A DNA stretch of 36,155 bases from Pseudoalteromonas atlantica (lineage in GTDB: Bacteria; Pseudomonadota; Gammaproteobacteria; Enterobacterales; Alteromonadaceae), in contig BJUT01000044.1 in the NCBI GenBank assembly GCA_007988745.1, forward strand, positions 1 through 36,155, given 5' to 3'. The notes under the pieces are model-generated. The model worked only from the letters and a program-made list of their open reading frames with translations, ran no database searches and was not told where the DNA came from. This document shows, piece by piece, positions 23,262-30,699 of the stretch. The position numbers and the translations under genes are program-made. Position 1 is the stretch's first letter. Every line of letters starts with the position of its first letter.

Positions 23262-24140
23262 TTGACTCAGCAGCCATCAAAAAATTTAGAAACGAACAAC
23301 CTACTTCTCACTCACTACCCTCGCTATTTTGATATTGATATGCGGTATTATCTAGGCGCAAACAACCATCAAAAAGGGGTTAACCGAACTAGGTTGACCG
23401 TATTAATCGCGATTCGATTTTCTATTGTTACACCAAGCATTGTGCGTTGGCTCTACGGCATTAATCATCGCCTCGCGTTGGAACACCTAAACAGGCTAGA
23501 AAACGATGGGCTATTGCGTGTGGTAAAAACACACCGAAGCCCAGACGGTCGAGTCTATGTACCTACCTACACTGCAGCCAAATTTGCAGAGGAGTTAATG
23601 GGCATCGATATACATTTTAGAGCGAATAGAAACCCTGCTCTGCAGTTCAATCAAAACAATGTAATGCATAACCTGATTAATGCATTTGTCATGCTGCGCG
23701 GTATACATAATTACCACAGTGATGAAACGTACGCACCAATGTGGAATGGGTTTATTACCGAGCCTGAATTTAAACGTATTAATAACCTATCTGATACACG
23801 AACCGTGGATGGTGCTGTGCGACTCTTAGATGGCTCTATTGCAGCAGTTGAAATTGAGCACTCATTTAAAAATAAAACGGCACGGCAGGCTATTTTACTA
23901 AAATATTTGGCCTCGTTAAAAAATAACGATTACAGTAAGATTTTTTTATTCTCTCAGTCGGTCAAAATTTTTGATGACATTAAACGTTTACATGAGCAGC
24001 TATTTACGGAGCTACCTGAACGTTACGACAAAAAGTCGCGCGCACCACTTCTCAGTGAGGGCGATGCTGAGCTGCTGCGTGCCTCAATAATATACCGAAC
24101 TAAACTTTGCACTGAAATTGAAAAAATTTTTTACTCGTAA
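23262..24140 (+). CDS. Relaxase-like / replication-relaxation protein with PD-(D/E)XK pattern
   Basis: A 292-aa protein. Residues about 45-105 form a winged helix (TVLIAIRFSIVTPSIVRWLY, then EHLNRLENDGLLRVV and a wing GRVYVPTYT). The C-terminal half shows a nuclease-like pattern, D183 (RTVDGAV), E197-I-E199, K203 (VEIEHSFKNK), followed by a helix and a strand (KIFLFS). This matches the arrangement known for MOBC relaxases (MobC of CloDF13, TraX of pAD1), which are related to restriction endonucleases, and for replication-relaxation proteins. It would nick a transfer origin, and the hairpin region just upstream is the natural candidate. The start is TTG at 23262, with aaagga 8 bases upstream. 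It converges with rep, leaving a 16-bp gap. The functional call is inference. Confidence 0.55.
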   Translation: MTQQPSKNLETNNLLLTHYPRYFDIDMRYYLGANNHQKGVNRTRLTVLIAIRFSIVTPSIVRWLYGINHRLALEHLNRLENDGLLRVVKTHRSPDGRVYVPTYTAAKFAEELMGIDIHFRANRNPALQFNQNNVMHNLINAFVMLRGIHNYHSDETYAPMWNGFITEPEFKRINNLSDTRTVDGAVRLLDGSIAAVEIEHSFKNKTARQAILLKYLASLKNNDYSKIFLFSQSVKIFDDIKRLHEQLFTELPERYDKKSRAPLLSEGDAELLRASIIYRTKLCTEIEKIFYS

Positions 24141-24156
24141 TGCAGTAGTATAAACA

Positions 24157-25119
24157 TTAAGGCGTTATGGTTTTTTTGTTCAATTGTTTAGAGTAATACG
24201 ACTTAGCTTTATCGTCACCGATGATTTTTGCATACGTTATACAGCGCCTTATATCGGCTTTTGCCAATCTAAAAGCAGGGTTTTCGTTTTGGTTTGATAG
24301 CTCATAGCCTCCTAATCGATTGAGGTTTACCCGAGCCCATACCCCCTCTTCATGCGAGCCCTTTTTTACCTTAGGACGACGAGCTAACCTCGGCCTAGCT
24401 ATATGCTGACCGTCGGATTGAGGGATGTATGAAAACTCGATGGCGGTAATACAGTTGCCAATTTTTTGTGGCTTAAACGTTACGCGTATGTCTGTGTGGG
24501 CATTGATTTTTTCAATAGCAGGTAACAATACACGCGACTTAAAATCCCGCCATGCTCCATATGATTCGGATAAAAATAATTTCTGTTTCATCTCTGGTAG
24601 TTGTAAATTCATAACTACAGAGCCCCGTCGTTTGTAATTTTTATAATTTCGCACCTCGTTTAGGAGTCCATACAACCGAAATGATGCTAACGTGTTAAGT
24701 TTTACTGTGTTATGAAAAAATAACTCTGTGAAATTACCCTCTATATTAAAAATATAGGGCTCTATTTCTTTTGAAAACTCTATATTAATGAATGAGCCCT
24801 GATTTTTTAGCTTTTCATATCTAGCATTGCTCACCCAGGGGATTGAAAGCGACGTCCCACTATCGTCTAAAATAGTGACAGATTTATCTCTTAGTGACTC
24901 TGCAGCTGCGCTCAGCTGCTCATAGACACTGCTTTTATTGAGGCCGAAACACTTGGCATATTCCGTTGGATAAATCACAATTTTTCCTGGGTTAGGCTTT
25001 TTTGAATTTACTTTAGACAGCGCTAGATTTATTAATCGCTGCTCATTAATATCGAGCGAATAACCCGCATGTAGTAATTTATTAGCGAAAACAATTTTTG
25101 GAGAATTTTTACTGCTCAT
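24157..25119 (-). CDS. repB: Plasmid replication initiator, Rep_3 (RepB) family
   Basis: A 320-aa initiator of the Rep_3 family that binds iterons and opens the origin of theta-replicating plasmids. The first winged helix spans about residues 8-130 (FANKLLHAGYSLDINEQRLI, then the FGLNKSSVYEQLSAAAESL helices). The second spans about 135-240 (TLASFRLYGLLNEVRNYKNY, FKSRVLLPAIEKINAHTDI, and a final strand ITAIEFSYIP). A basic linker follows (RPRLARRPKVKKG). The ATG at 25119 has gaggt 6-7 bases upstream. Iterons of the expected size lie 126-180 bp upstream, which supports a working replicon inside this element. Confidence 0.92.
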   Translation of the reverse strand: MSSKNSPKIVFANKLLHAGYSLDINEQRLINLALSKVNSKKPNPGKIVIYPTEYAKCFGLNKSSVYEQLSAAAESLRDKSVTILDDSGTSLSIPWVSNARYEKLKNQGSFINIEFSKEIEPYIFNIEGNFTELFFHNTVKLNTLASFRLYGLLNEVRNYKNYKRRGSVVMNLQLPEMKQKLFLSESYGAWRDFKSRVLLPAIEKINAHTDIRVTFKPQKIGNCITAIEFSYIPQSDGQHIARPRLARRPKVKKGSHEEGVWARVNLNRLGGYELSNQNENPAFRLAKADIRRCITYAKIIGDDKAKSYYSKQLNKKTITP

Positions 25120-25198
25120 CTCTCTACCTCATTTCTAATTGATGGTGTTATGCTAACCGCGACCCAACCAATAAAAGAAATTTCGGTAAGTTTTTTGG

Positions 25199-25460
25199 TA
25201 AATAAAATTTTTATTTATTCACGGTAAAGGTGTCCCCCTAAACCGTATAAATTGCCTACTCATTTCGTATAAAGTGCCACAATAAACATATAAATTGCCC
25301 ACCAAACACTTAAATATTTCATTTCATTACACAAGCTTATGACCCTCTAAAAGTATTAAAATAGAAAAAGATAAAATAAAGGCTCATTTGGCACTTTTAT
25401 AGATTTATTAATTCATTTCTGGCGGTTAAAAAAATAAATTAATTATTTTTTATTTTTTAC
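25199..25460. other. Plasmid replication origin (oriV) with three iterons
   Basis: Three direct repeats of consensus (g/a)tataaa(t/g)tgcc lie at 25245-25256, 25267-25278 and 25288-25299. Their 21-22 bp period is two helical turns, so all face one side of the DNA. An inverted, one-base-longer copy is at 25390-25402. A DnaA-box-like ttattcacg (one mismatch) is at 25215-25223. A 19-bp AT palindrome at 25199-25217 could be the rep operator. A very AT-rich tract at about 25403-25460 is the likely unwinding element. Confidence 0.8.
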
Positions 25461-25510
25461 CTCGCCAATATGATTTGTAATGAGGCTACTGAGTGAACTA
25501 ACTGAAATAC

Positions 25511-25546
25511 GCAAAAGGGAGGTAGACGTATCTACCTCCCCTTTGC
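25511..25546. repeat. Large hairpin downstream of the origin
   Basis: 16-bp arms with a single mismatch around the loop cgta; the inner ten pairs are perfect (gggaggtaga / tctacctccc). There is no T-run, so it does not look like a usual terminator. It may be a primer/primosome site, a replication block or an incompatibility element of the replicon. Confidence 0.65.
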
Positions 25547-25815
25547 ATTTGACCTATGCCTTGCCAAACATGATTACAATGACCTCGCTTTTGAGACATT
25601 GTAACGAAATCCTGTATTTGCGCTGGACCTCCTCCCAGGTTTGATACTCAGTAACTGAGTAAAATGCCCTATTAAACGCTATTGCAGTTAGGGCAGCGAA
25701 TCAGCAAATAATGATTCACGGCATATTTGGGGAGATATGATTAGGCTTGTTATTTTTATTTTGAAAATAACCATTGTGACCTCAGTTTCAGTCGCTAATT
25801 TTTTCCAATTTAACC
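25547..25815. other. Non-coding region with several palindromes
   Basis: No gene is seen. Inverted repeats: 25574-25604 with 8-bp arms (ttacaatg / cattgtaa); a perfect 17-bp palindrome at 25645-25661 (tactcagt-a-actgagta); and 25698-25717 with 6-bp arms (gaatca / tgattc). The density of symmetric sites next to an origin suggests partition or copy-control binding sites, but no ParA/ParB gene is visible in the window. Confidence 0.5.
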
Positions 25816-26100
25816 CTAAGAAAAAACATCATCTTCAAAGTCGCACGGCAGCTCCACACGCTCTATTGGGTGGCTAATTAGGCTGTGCATGAGCTCATAA
25901 GCGAGTTTTCGCATAGCAAACTCATTTAGTGTTTTATTCGCTGTAATTTCAGGGCCAATAACCTCCCATAGCTCATTTAAATTCGCATTATCACTGCGTA
26001 ACTCTAATAAGTTAATCTGGTGGTCATTTGCGGTGATTACCCGACTAAATGCGTGTAATAAATTTAAAAAATCTAATGTTGATACGTATGTGCTTTCCAT
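25816..26100 (-). CDS. Hypothetical acidic protein
   Basis: A 94-aa soluble, mainly helical protein (TLDFLNLLHAFSRVITANDH ... MRKLAYELMHSLISHPIERV) with an acidic C-terminus (DFEDDVFS). No family is recognised. The ATG at 26100 has aagga 9 bases upstream. An inverted repeat at 26124-26141 (gttatc / gataac) lies 23 bp upstream and could be its operator. It sits in the plasmid backbone near the origin. Confidence 0.6.
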   Translation of the reverse strand: MESTYVSTLDFLNLLHAFSRVITANDHQINLLELRSDNANLNELWEVIGPEITANKTLNEFAMRKLAYELMHSLISHPIERVELPCDFEDDVFS

Positions 26101-26202
26101 ACTTAACTTTCCTTGTGTGATTTGTTATCAAAATCGATAACGTATTAGTAAATAAAATCAGGCATGGGTATTTAAATCGGTTTACGAAAAATATTATAAA
26201 AA

Positions 26203-26222
26203 AAGCGAACAAATGTTCGCTT
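26203..26222 (-). terminator. Rho-independent terminator
   Basis: 8-bp stem (aagcgaac / gttcgctt) with the 4-base loop aaat. On the minus strand it is followed by a T-run (complement of 26197-26204). It lies just beyond the stop of the 130-aa gene and separates it from the 94-aa gene. Confidence 0.88.
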
Positions 26223-26228
26223 AGGGGG

Positions 26229-26621
26229 TTATGCATTGTCGATAATATCGACCCAATCACTTTCTGCTGCTGCAAAAAATGTAGTTGGCGTTTGCATAAA
26301 TATTTGCTGAAACTCCTCAGAGAACAGCTCACTAAACTGTGTTATTTGCTCTATGTAGATAAGTAAAAAAAGCGTCATGTCGTGCCCTTCTAAATACCTA
26401 TTCTCAAAACTTGGATTTTTTTCCAACATACTATTTGAAATACTAATGCCAAGTATTTTTCCAACGCTATCTCTATGTAAATAGATGTAATTATTGAAAT
26501 TTAACTCTAATGTTTGTTCATTAACTACATCTGCTAACAATAAAATTGTAGAGCAGTCATCCCACGGAGATCTACTGGCTCGAACGTATTGGCGAATAAA
26601 TTGAGATTTAATATTTTTCAT
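26229..26621 (-). CDS. Hypothetical protein
   Basis: A 130-aa protein with no signal peptide and no recognised motif. It appears alpha/beta: a basic N-terminus (MKNIKSQFIRQYVRASRSPW), a strand-rich middle (STILLLADVVNEQTLELNFN), then a helical acidic C-terminus (ELFSEEFQQIFM ... DWVDIIDNA). The ribosome-binding site (aggac) is well placed. It has its own terminator, so it is transcribed separately from the next gene. Its function is unknown. Confidence 0.6.
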   Translation of the reverse strand: MKNIKSQFIRQYVRASRSPWDDCSTILLLADVVNEQTLELNFNNYIYLHRDSVGKILGISISNSMLEKNPSFENRYLEGHDMTLFLLIYIEQITQFSELFSEEFQQIFMQTPTTFFAAAESDWVDIIDNA

Positions 26622-26764
26622 GATTTGTCCTCGTTAATTGTCCTGAAATTAACTAGGGCCATGCGATGGGTAAAAATAGAAAATCACGTTTATGTAGGCT
26701 AAATTTGCAAAAAGAATAAAAATCATTAAGGTTAAAAAAGTTCCTAACTTTGAGGTAGAACAAT
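26622..26764. other. Short intergenic region, divergent
   Basis: It separates the minus-strand 130-aa gene from the plus-strand peptide ORF and should hold promoters in both directions. I see no clear -35/-10 pair or symmetric site. Confidence 0.3.
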
Positions 26765-26845
26765 ATGACTGATTATATTTGGCTATTACCTGCGACCATA
26801 CTAACAATAGTTTTAGTCAAGCTTATTAAAAAGTCCAGAAAGTAA
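26765..26845 (+). CDS. 26-aa hydrophobic peptide with basic tail
   Basis: The sequence begins MTDYIWLLPATILTIVLVKL and ends IKKSRK. It is one transmembrane helix followed by a strongly basic end, the layout of type I toxin peptides and of small membrane regulators. A good ribosome-binding site (gaggt, 8-9 bases upstream) supports real translation. A small hairpin (cactt / aagtg) follows at about 26850-26860. No antisense RNA gene could be shown. Its place among plasmid maintenance genes fits a post-segregational killing function, but this is inference. Confidence 0.45.
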   Translation: MTDYIWLLPATILTIVLVKLIKKSRK

Positions 26846-27040
26846 ACCTACACTTTAAGTGCATAAATAATTCAGTGTGAAAAATAACTTAAGCCTACCT
26901 ATTGATAATAAAAATATTGAACAATTAATGAACCAACCCTAACGATCGCTTAAAAAAAACACAAATAAAATTACTTTATCCTCCATTTATCTAAAAAAAA
27001 TTAAATAAAATTTTGTATATTTTTCTGAATTTTAATCAAG

Positions 27041-27154
27041 ATGAAACGTAAATCTCCATTTGGCGGAGGTATTCAGAAGTTCATCAAAAAAATCACTAAA
27101 CTTTTGAAATTTATTGAAATTAGTTATCATAGTACTATTAGTTTGATTAATTAA
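27041..27154 (+). CDS. 37-aa cationic amphipathic peptide ORF
   Basis: The sequence starts MKRKSPFGGGIQKFIKKITK and continues LLKFIEIS, ending SLIN. Residues 11-27 (IQKFIKKITKLLKFIEI) alternate Lys and hydrophobic residues as in membrane-active amphipathic helices. There is no clear ribosome-binding site, which lowers confidence. It lies between the hydrophobic peptide ORF and the 67-aa gene on the same strand. Confidence 0.3.
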   Translation: MKRKSPFGGGIQKFIKKITKLLKFIEISYHSTISLIN

Positions 27155-27199
27155 AACTTCAAGCTAACCAATTCTTTTTTTAATAAATTAAAGGTTTCT

Positions 27200-27403
27200 A
27201 TGCAAATTATTTTTTCTAATAATGATGGACTTCAAATGCAAAAAGGATTTGCGCTAGCGATAATTACCAATCAAGGTAAGATTATTCAGTCAGGAATGGT
27301 TGTTGAGTCAATGGTCTTTGAAGCCATGTTGGCCCACACTATTGAAACCTTTTGTTCTAAGTTTACAAGTATTGACCCTAATTATTTTAAAGAACCTCAA
27401 TAG
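27200..27403 (+). CDS. Hypothetical 67-aa protein
   Basis: A small soluble protein (MQIIFSNNDGLQMQKGFALA ... IDPNYFKEPQ) with an alpha/beta look and no recognised motif. The ribosome-binding site aaagg is 5-6 bases from the ATG. A short inverted repeat (tagctaa / ttagcta, 27401-27419) starts at the stop codon. It is convergent with the serine recombinase gene. Confidence 0.55.
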   Translation: MQIIFSNNDGLQMQKGFALAIITNQGKIIQSGMVVESMVFEAMLAHTIETFCSKFTSIDPNYFKEPQ

Positions 27404-27439
27404 CTAAGCCCTTTAGCTAAGTAATATTAAGTATGGCCT

Positions 27440-27461
27440 GTTGCAAGGTTAAACTTGCAAC
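27440..27461. terminator. Hairpin between convergent genes
   Basis: Perfect 8-bp stem (gttgcaag / cttgcaac) with loop gttaaa, in the 77-bp gap between the converging 67-aa gene and recombinase gene. It has no strong T-tract in either direction. It may be a weak two-way terminator. Confidence 0.5.
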
Positions 27462-27480
27462 TGACCTCTTCGTAATTACG

Positions 27481-29130
27481 TCAAAAGTCATAACCACTAA
27501 CTAGCTCACCAGTATGTTTATGCAGACGTAACAAACGCCTCTTATCATTATGAAATTCAAGTAAAAGCTCAAAGTAATCAGCATTTGAGGTACCTAACAG
27601 ACGCTCAAATACATTATTGAGGCCACCTTTATCGCCGCTAAATGTATTTAATTGTAAACTGATGCTTTTAAAAGTGTCTTTAACTAGTTGACGAATAGCT
27701 AGACGTTCGTCGTTGGAAAGTTTTATAAGGTTTTTAGTAATTGATAACCACCGATCAGTTACTTCATCACGAAATGAGTTATCAATTCTAGCTAACTTAT
27801 TTTTACTAATACTAATCTGCGACTCAACATCACGTGCCTCAGACTCAAGTTTGGATATTTTGTTAGCAATGGCCTGTGGCGGAGTTCCATTTAAAGTCAG
27901 AAGAGCCTCAGTAAATAAATCTATATCACCATTAATTTTAACTAAACGCGCCCTAAGATTAGCCTCTTGGCTGTTAATGGCCTCCCTATCTCCACCTTTT
28001 AACAAAATACGCTGTAGGTTAACCTTATCTTGGCAAAAAGTGACAACTGCTTTTTCTATCACATCAATTTGGACGGTTGAATTCATTTCACAGTTATTTT
28101 TTCGCCGTGCTTCAACACAGCCATATCGTTTATGGCTGCTTTTTACTTCATTCAAACATTTGTTTCGATAAACAACATGTGAACCTACAGACTTTCCGCA
28201 ATTGCCGCATTTAAATACACCTACCCCAGATAAAATACCAACAAACTTCTGTGATTGTTTAGTAGCGCCACGCTTAGATGAATCAGCGACTAAAAAGTTA
28301 AATTCAGATTCACTCATCAGCGGAGGATAATAACCTTTAAGGCCATACTCTGCATTCCCTACTTTTACATTGAGCTCACCAATAAGTGAACGACGCTTAA
28401 CCTCTTTATATACATTGGCACCAGTATGATGAATAGTGCCTGCACCAAACTCACTATTAATTAACATTGCTATTTTTATGCCGCCATATCCTTTTTTAAA
28501 AAGCTCTATTTTGCGGAGCATAATTTTTTTATGATGTGGCTCAAATTCAAATATTTTTTTATCATCATTCCACACAGTCCAACTAGGCGGCTTACCACAA
28601 TTTACTCTGAATCCACGCTTGCCCGCACTCCAATCATCACACTGCTGTTTCAATACATCTCGTACACGTTGAGATTTGGTTTCACTCTCTTCATTTGCTC
28701 GCATGAAGATCATCAACATGGCAAGTAACTCAAACGGGTTTTCATCAATAAGTTGGCTGTTATATTCTTTGTTGTCTATTGCGGTTATTACTGTAATACC
28801 AGCATTGATTATCTGAGTTACAATACTTGCGCATTCTGAGACCTTCCTTCTTGACATTCTATCTAGACTTTCAATAAGCAAAACTGAGCCTGAAGGGATA
28901 TTACCGTCCTCTATCGCTTTTAAAAATACTCCAAATGCACCTTTTTTAATATTATTTCCATGATATGCACTAAGGCCTAGATCTCTCATTGTAAGAGACT
29001 CATCCAATAATAATCCTCTTTCCTTAGCTACTTTATTTGCATAATCTAATTGCCTTTTAAGGGAATGTCCCTTGGCTTGCTCTTGAGTAGAAAATCTCAC
29101 ATAGCTGAACAACAAAGGTTTTTCTGACAT
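27481..29130 (-). CDS. Large serine recombinase (integrase)
   Basis: A roughly 549-aa site-specific recombinase. The N-terminal resolvase domain carries the catalytic Ser in SYVRFSTQEQ, and the conserved SVLLIESLDRMSRRKV with the active-site Arg residues. A recombinase domain follows (LFKKGYGGIKIAMLINSEFG, YPPLMSESEFNFL), then a zinc ribbon (FKCGNCGKSVG with later YGCVEARRKNNC) and a coiled coil (about residues 400-460, RLVKINGDIDLFTEALL). The size and order are those of phage and integrative-element integrases. The start lies 72 bp from a truncated nth gene, as expected for an integrase next to its attachment site. The ATG at 29130 is preferred over the TTG at 29142. Confidence 0.93.
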   Translation of the reverse strand: MSEKPLLFSYVRFSTQEQAKGHSLKRQLDYANKVAKERGLLLDESLTMRDLGLSAYHGNNIKKGAFGVFLKAIEDGNIPSGSVLLIESLDRMSRRKVSECASIVTQIINAGITVITAIDNKEYNSQLIDENPFELLAMLMIFMRANEESETKSQRVRDVLKQQCDDWSAGKRGFRVNCGKPPSWTVWNDDKKIFEFEPHHKKIMLRKIELFKKGYGGIKIAMLINSEFGAGTIHHTGANVYKEVKRRSLIGELNVKVGNAEYGLKGYYPPLMSESEFNFLVADSSKRGATKQSQKFVGILSGVGVFKCGNCGKSVGSHVVYRNKCLNEVKSSHKRYGCVEARRKNNCEMNSTVQIDVIEKAVVTFCQDKVNLQRILLKGGDREAINSQEANLRARLVKINGDIDLFTEALLTLNGTPPQAIANKISKLESEARDVESQISISKNKLARIDNSFRDEVTDRWLSITKNLIKLSNDERLAIRQLVKDTFKSISLQLNTFSGDKGGLNNVFERLLGTSNADYFELLLEFHNDKRRLLRLHKHTGELVSGYDF

Positions 29131-29174
29131 AGGGCTTTTCAAATCGTTAGTTATCTATTATGAAAGGACTGTAT

Positions 29175-29204
29175 CACAATCTAGTTTAATTATACATTGT
29201 CTGG
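29175..29204. other. Right integration boundary (attR) inside nth
   Basis: The sequence changes from non-coding, AT-rich element DNA to nth coding sequence at about 29202 (tggccgacc). Just inside is a partial dyad (acaat at about 29176-29180, attgt at about 29196-29200). The crossover is inferred to lie within a few bases of 29200. The exact core cannot be fixed without the empty site. Confidence 0.65.
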
Positions 29205-29441
29205 CCGACCATTGCCGTAGACACGCATATTTTTCGTGTTTCAAACCGCACCAAATTTGCTATGGGCAAAGATGTAGTCGCCGTTGAGCAAAAACTTGAA
29301 AAGGTTGTTCCTAAAGAATTCAAAGTAGACGTTCACCACTGGTTAATACTACACGGACGCTATACCTGCGTTGCCCGTAAGCCTAAATGCGGCAGCTGTA
29401 TTATTGAAGACTTGTGTGAGTTTAAAGAAAAAACGGACTAA
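29202..29441 (+). pseudogene. nth: 3' fragment of nth (endonuclease III)
   Basis: The last 79 codons of endonuclease III, a DNA glycosylase/AP lyase for oxidised pyrimidines. It starts WPTIAVDTHIFRVSNRTKFA, which includes the catalytic Asp of VDTH. It ends with the complete [4Fe-4S] loop (CVARKPKCGSCIIEDLC, Cys spacing 6-2-5) and EFKEKTD. The helix-hairpin-helix with the catalytic Lys, and everything before it, is missing. The break falls in the conserved AFG-WPT stretch. The fragment has no start codon and cannot give active enzyme. The 5' part is expected at the left end of the integrated element, outside the window. Confidence 0.93.
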
Positions 29442-29444
29442 TAA

Positions 29445-29978
29445 TTGAAAAGCTATAGCAATAAAGCACAATTATACAATTTGCTTTTAGCCATTACTTC
29501 AGCGTTTTTTATATGGCTCTCGAATGGCTTTATCACCTTTATTGCTTTTAACGAGTCTGTTGCGGGAGTGAAATTTGAAGAACTTTTGCTCATATTTTCA
29601 CACGTCGATATTCTAAAAGTTTTGGCTTTTCCTGAGTTTTGGGAAGCTAATGCAAATCACTCTTTCATTGAGGCCCCTGGTTTATGGTTTGAGCCGATGA
29701 CTATTTTATCTTCGTTAGGCTCATTACTTCTCATAGCTTTATTTTCTATGTATGTCAGTAAATTAAAATCTGAAACAATATCTTTATCATTACTCTTAAT
29801 TGGATTTTTATACTTGGTTGTTTCATGGGGTGTTTTGCTAGATGTATCTGATGCTAAGATGATTGGGCCCTATTTAAGTATTGGCATTCAAGGTCTGTTA
29901 TTACATTCGTTTATAAGTTGCCTAATTTGTGTTTTTACCTTTTCAAAAAATGTATATTTTAAAATTAGTACTATTTAG
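29445..29978 (+). CDS. Hypothetical four-span membrane protein
   Basis: A 177-aa integral membrane protein with four hydrophobic stretches (LLLAITSAFFIWLSNGFI, ILSSLGSLLLIALFSMYV, ISLSLLLIGFLYLVVSWGV, and GLLLHSFISCLICVFTF). No family is recognised. The start is TTG, three bases after the nth stop, with no good ribosome-binding site, so it may once have been translated by coupling to nth. Its 3' end overlaps the diguanylate cyclase gene by about 29 bp, pointing to an nth-membrane protein-cyclase operon. Disruption of nth may have left both without their native promoter. Confidence 0.65.
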   Translation: MKSYSNKAQLYNLLLAITSAFFIWLSNGFITFIAFNESVAGVKFEELLLIFSHVDILKVLAFPEFWEANANHSFIEAPGLWFEPMTILSSLGSLLLIALFSMYVSKLKSETISLSLLLIGFLYLVVSWGVLLDVSDAKMIGPYLSIGIQGLLLHSFISCLICVFTFSKNVYFKISTI

Positions 29979-30639
29979 TCTTTCTTTATTTAGTAGCTTT
30001 GCATTTGCAAGCGAAATTGATTGGCAAAGCAAAGCGGCTGATCATATTAGGTTAAATATAATTCTGTTTATTAACCTTGGCCTTTTCATTCTCATTTTGT
30101 TTTTCTCAATTCGTCATATTAAAAAATTAAAACGACTTAATATAACAATCACTAATGAATCGTTAATCGACCCTTTGACAAAAGTGTTAAATAGAAAAGG
30201 CTTTCATGAACAAGTTTCTCGCTTAGATAAACAAAGTGGTTTTTTACTCATTGCAGATATAGATAACTTTAAACTCATTAATGATCGATTTGGACATAAT
30301 GCTGGTGATAAAGTTCTTCAAAGGGTCGCTCATGCTTTAAAAGTTCAAACTAGAGAAAAAGATATTGTTGGACGATATGGCGGAGAAGAGTTTGTAGTTT
30401 TCTTTCCAAGCAATGATGTTGAAACCGTAAAAAAGATTTCACATAGGCTTGTATTAGCCATTGCTAGCCTTAATTTAAATGACATATCGCCTGAATTAAC
30501 AGGAGTCACAATTAGTGCGGGTGTAGATAAAGGTGATACAAAACGCTCTAAGTTTGAAAGGTTATATGAAAACGCAGACCAACTATTATATAAAGCTAAG
30601 GCTGCTGGTAAAAATCAAGTTATCGTATTTGATAACTAA
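29950..30639 (+). CDS. Diguanylate cyclase (GGDEF domain)
   Basis: Makes cyclic di-GMP from two GTP, favouring sessile growth. It is a protein of about 229 aa. An N-terminal signal-like hydrophobic segment (MYILKLVLFSLSLFSSFAFA), a short periplasmic loop and a second helix (LNIILFINLGLFILILFF) place it in the inner membrane. The catalytic domain starts LIDPLTKVLNRKGFHEQ and has LIADIDNFKLINDRFGHNAG and the active-site GGEEF. REKD, five residues before GGEEF, matches the RxxD inhibitory site. I chose the ATG at 29950, which begins the signal-like segment, over the GTG at 29929. It overlaps the preceding membrane protein gene. Confidence 0.92.
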   Translation: MYILKLVLFSLSLFSSFAFASEIDWQSKAADHIRLNIILFINLGLFILILFFSIRHIKKLKRLNITITNESLIDPLTKVLNRKGFHEQVSRLDKQSGFLLIADIDNFKLINDRFGHNAGDKVLQRVAHALKVQTREKDIVGRYGGEEFVVFFPSNDVETVKKISHRLVLAIASLNLNDISPELTGVTISAGVDKGDTKRSKFERLYENADQLLYKAKAAGKNQVIVFDN

Positions 30640-30699
30640 CAGCTTAAGCCTTAGCTATTCCACTTCTGGTCGCACTGCAGTAATCCGGCATCTAATCGT

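Noticed and set aside
25245..25299. CRISPR array
   Set aside because: Three 12-bp repeats with 9-10 bp gaps and two-turn phasing beside a Rep_3 gene fit iterons.
25816..26621. Toxin-antitoxin pair formed by the two hypothetical genes
   Set aside because: They are separated by a strong terminator, show no recognised toxin or antitoxin motif, and are not coupled.
27713..28171. 152-codon plus-strand frame inside the serine recombinase gene
   Set aside because: Antisense to a well-supported gene; no motif, no good start.
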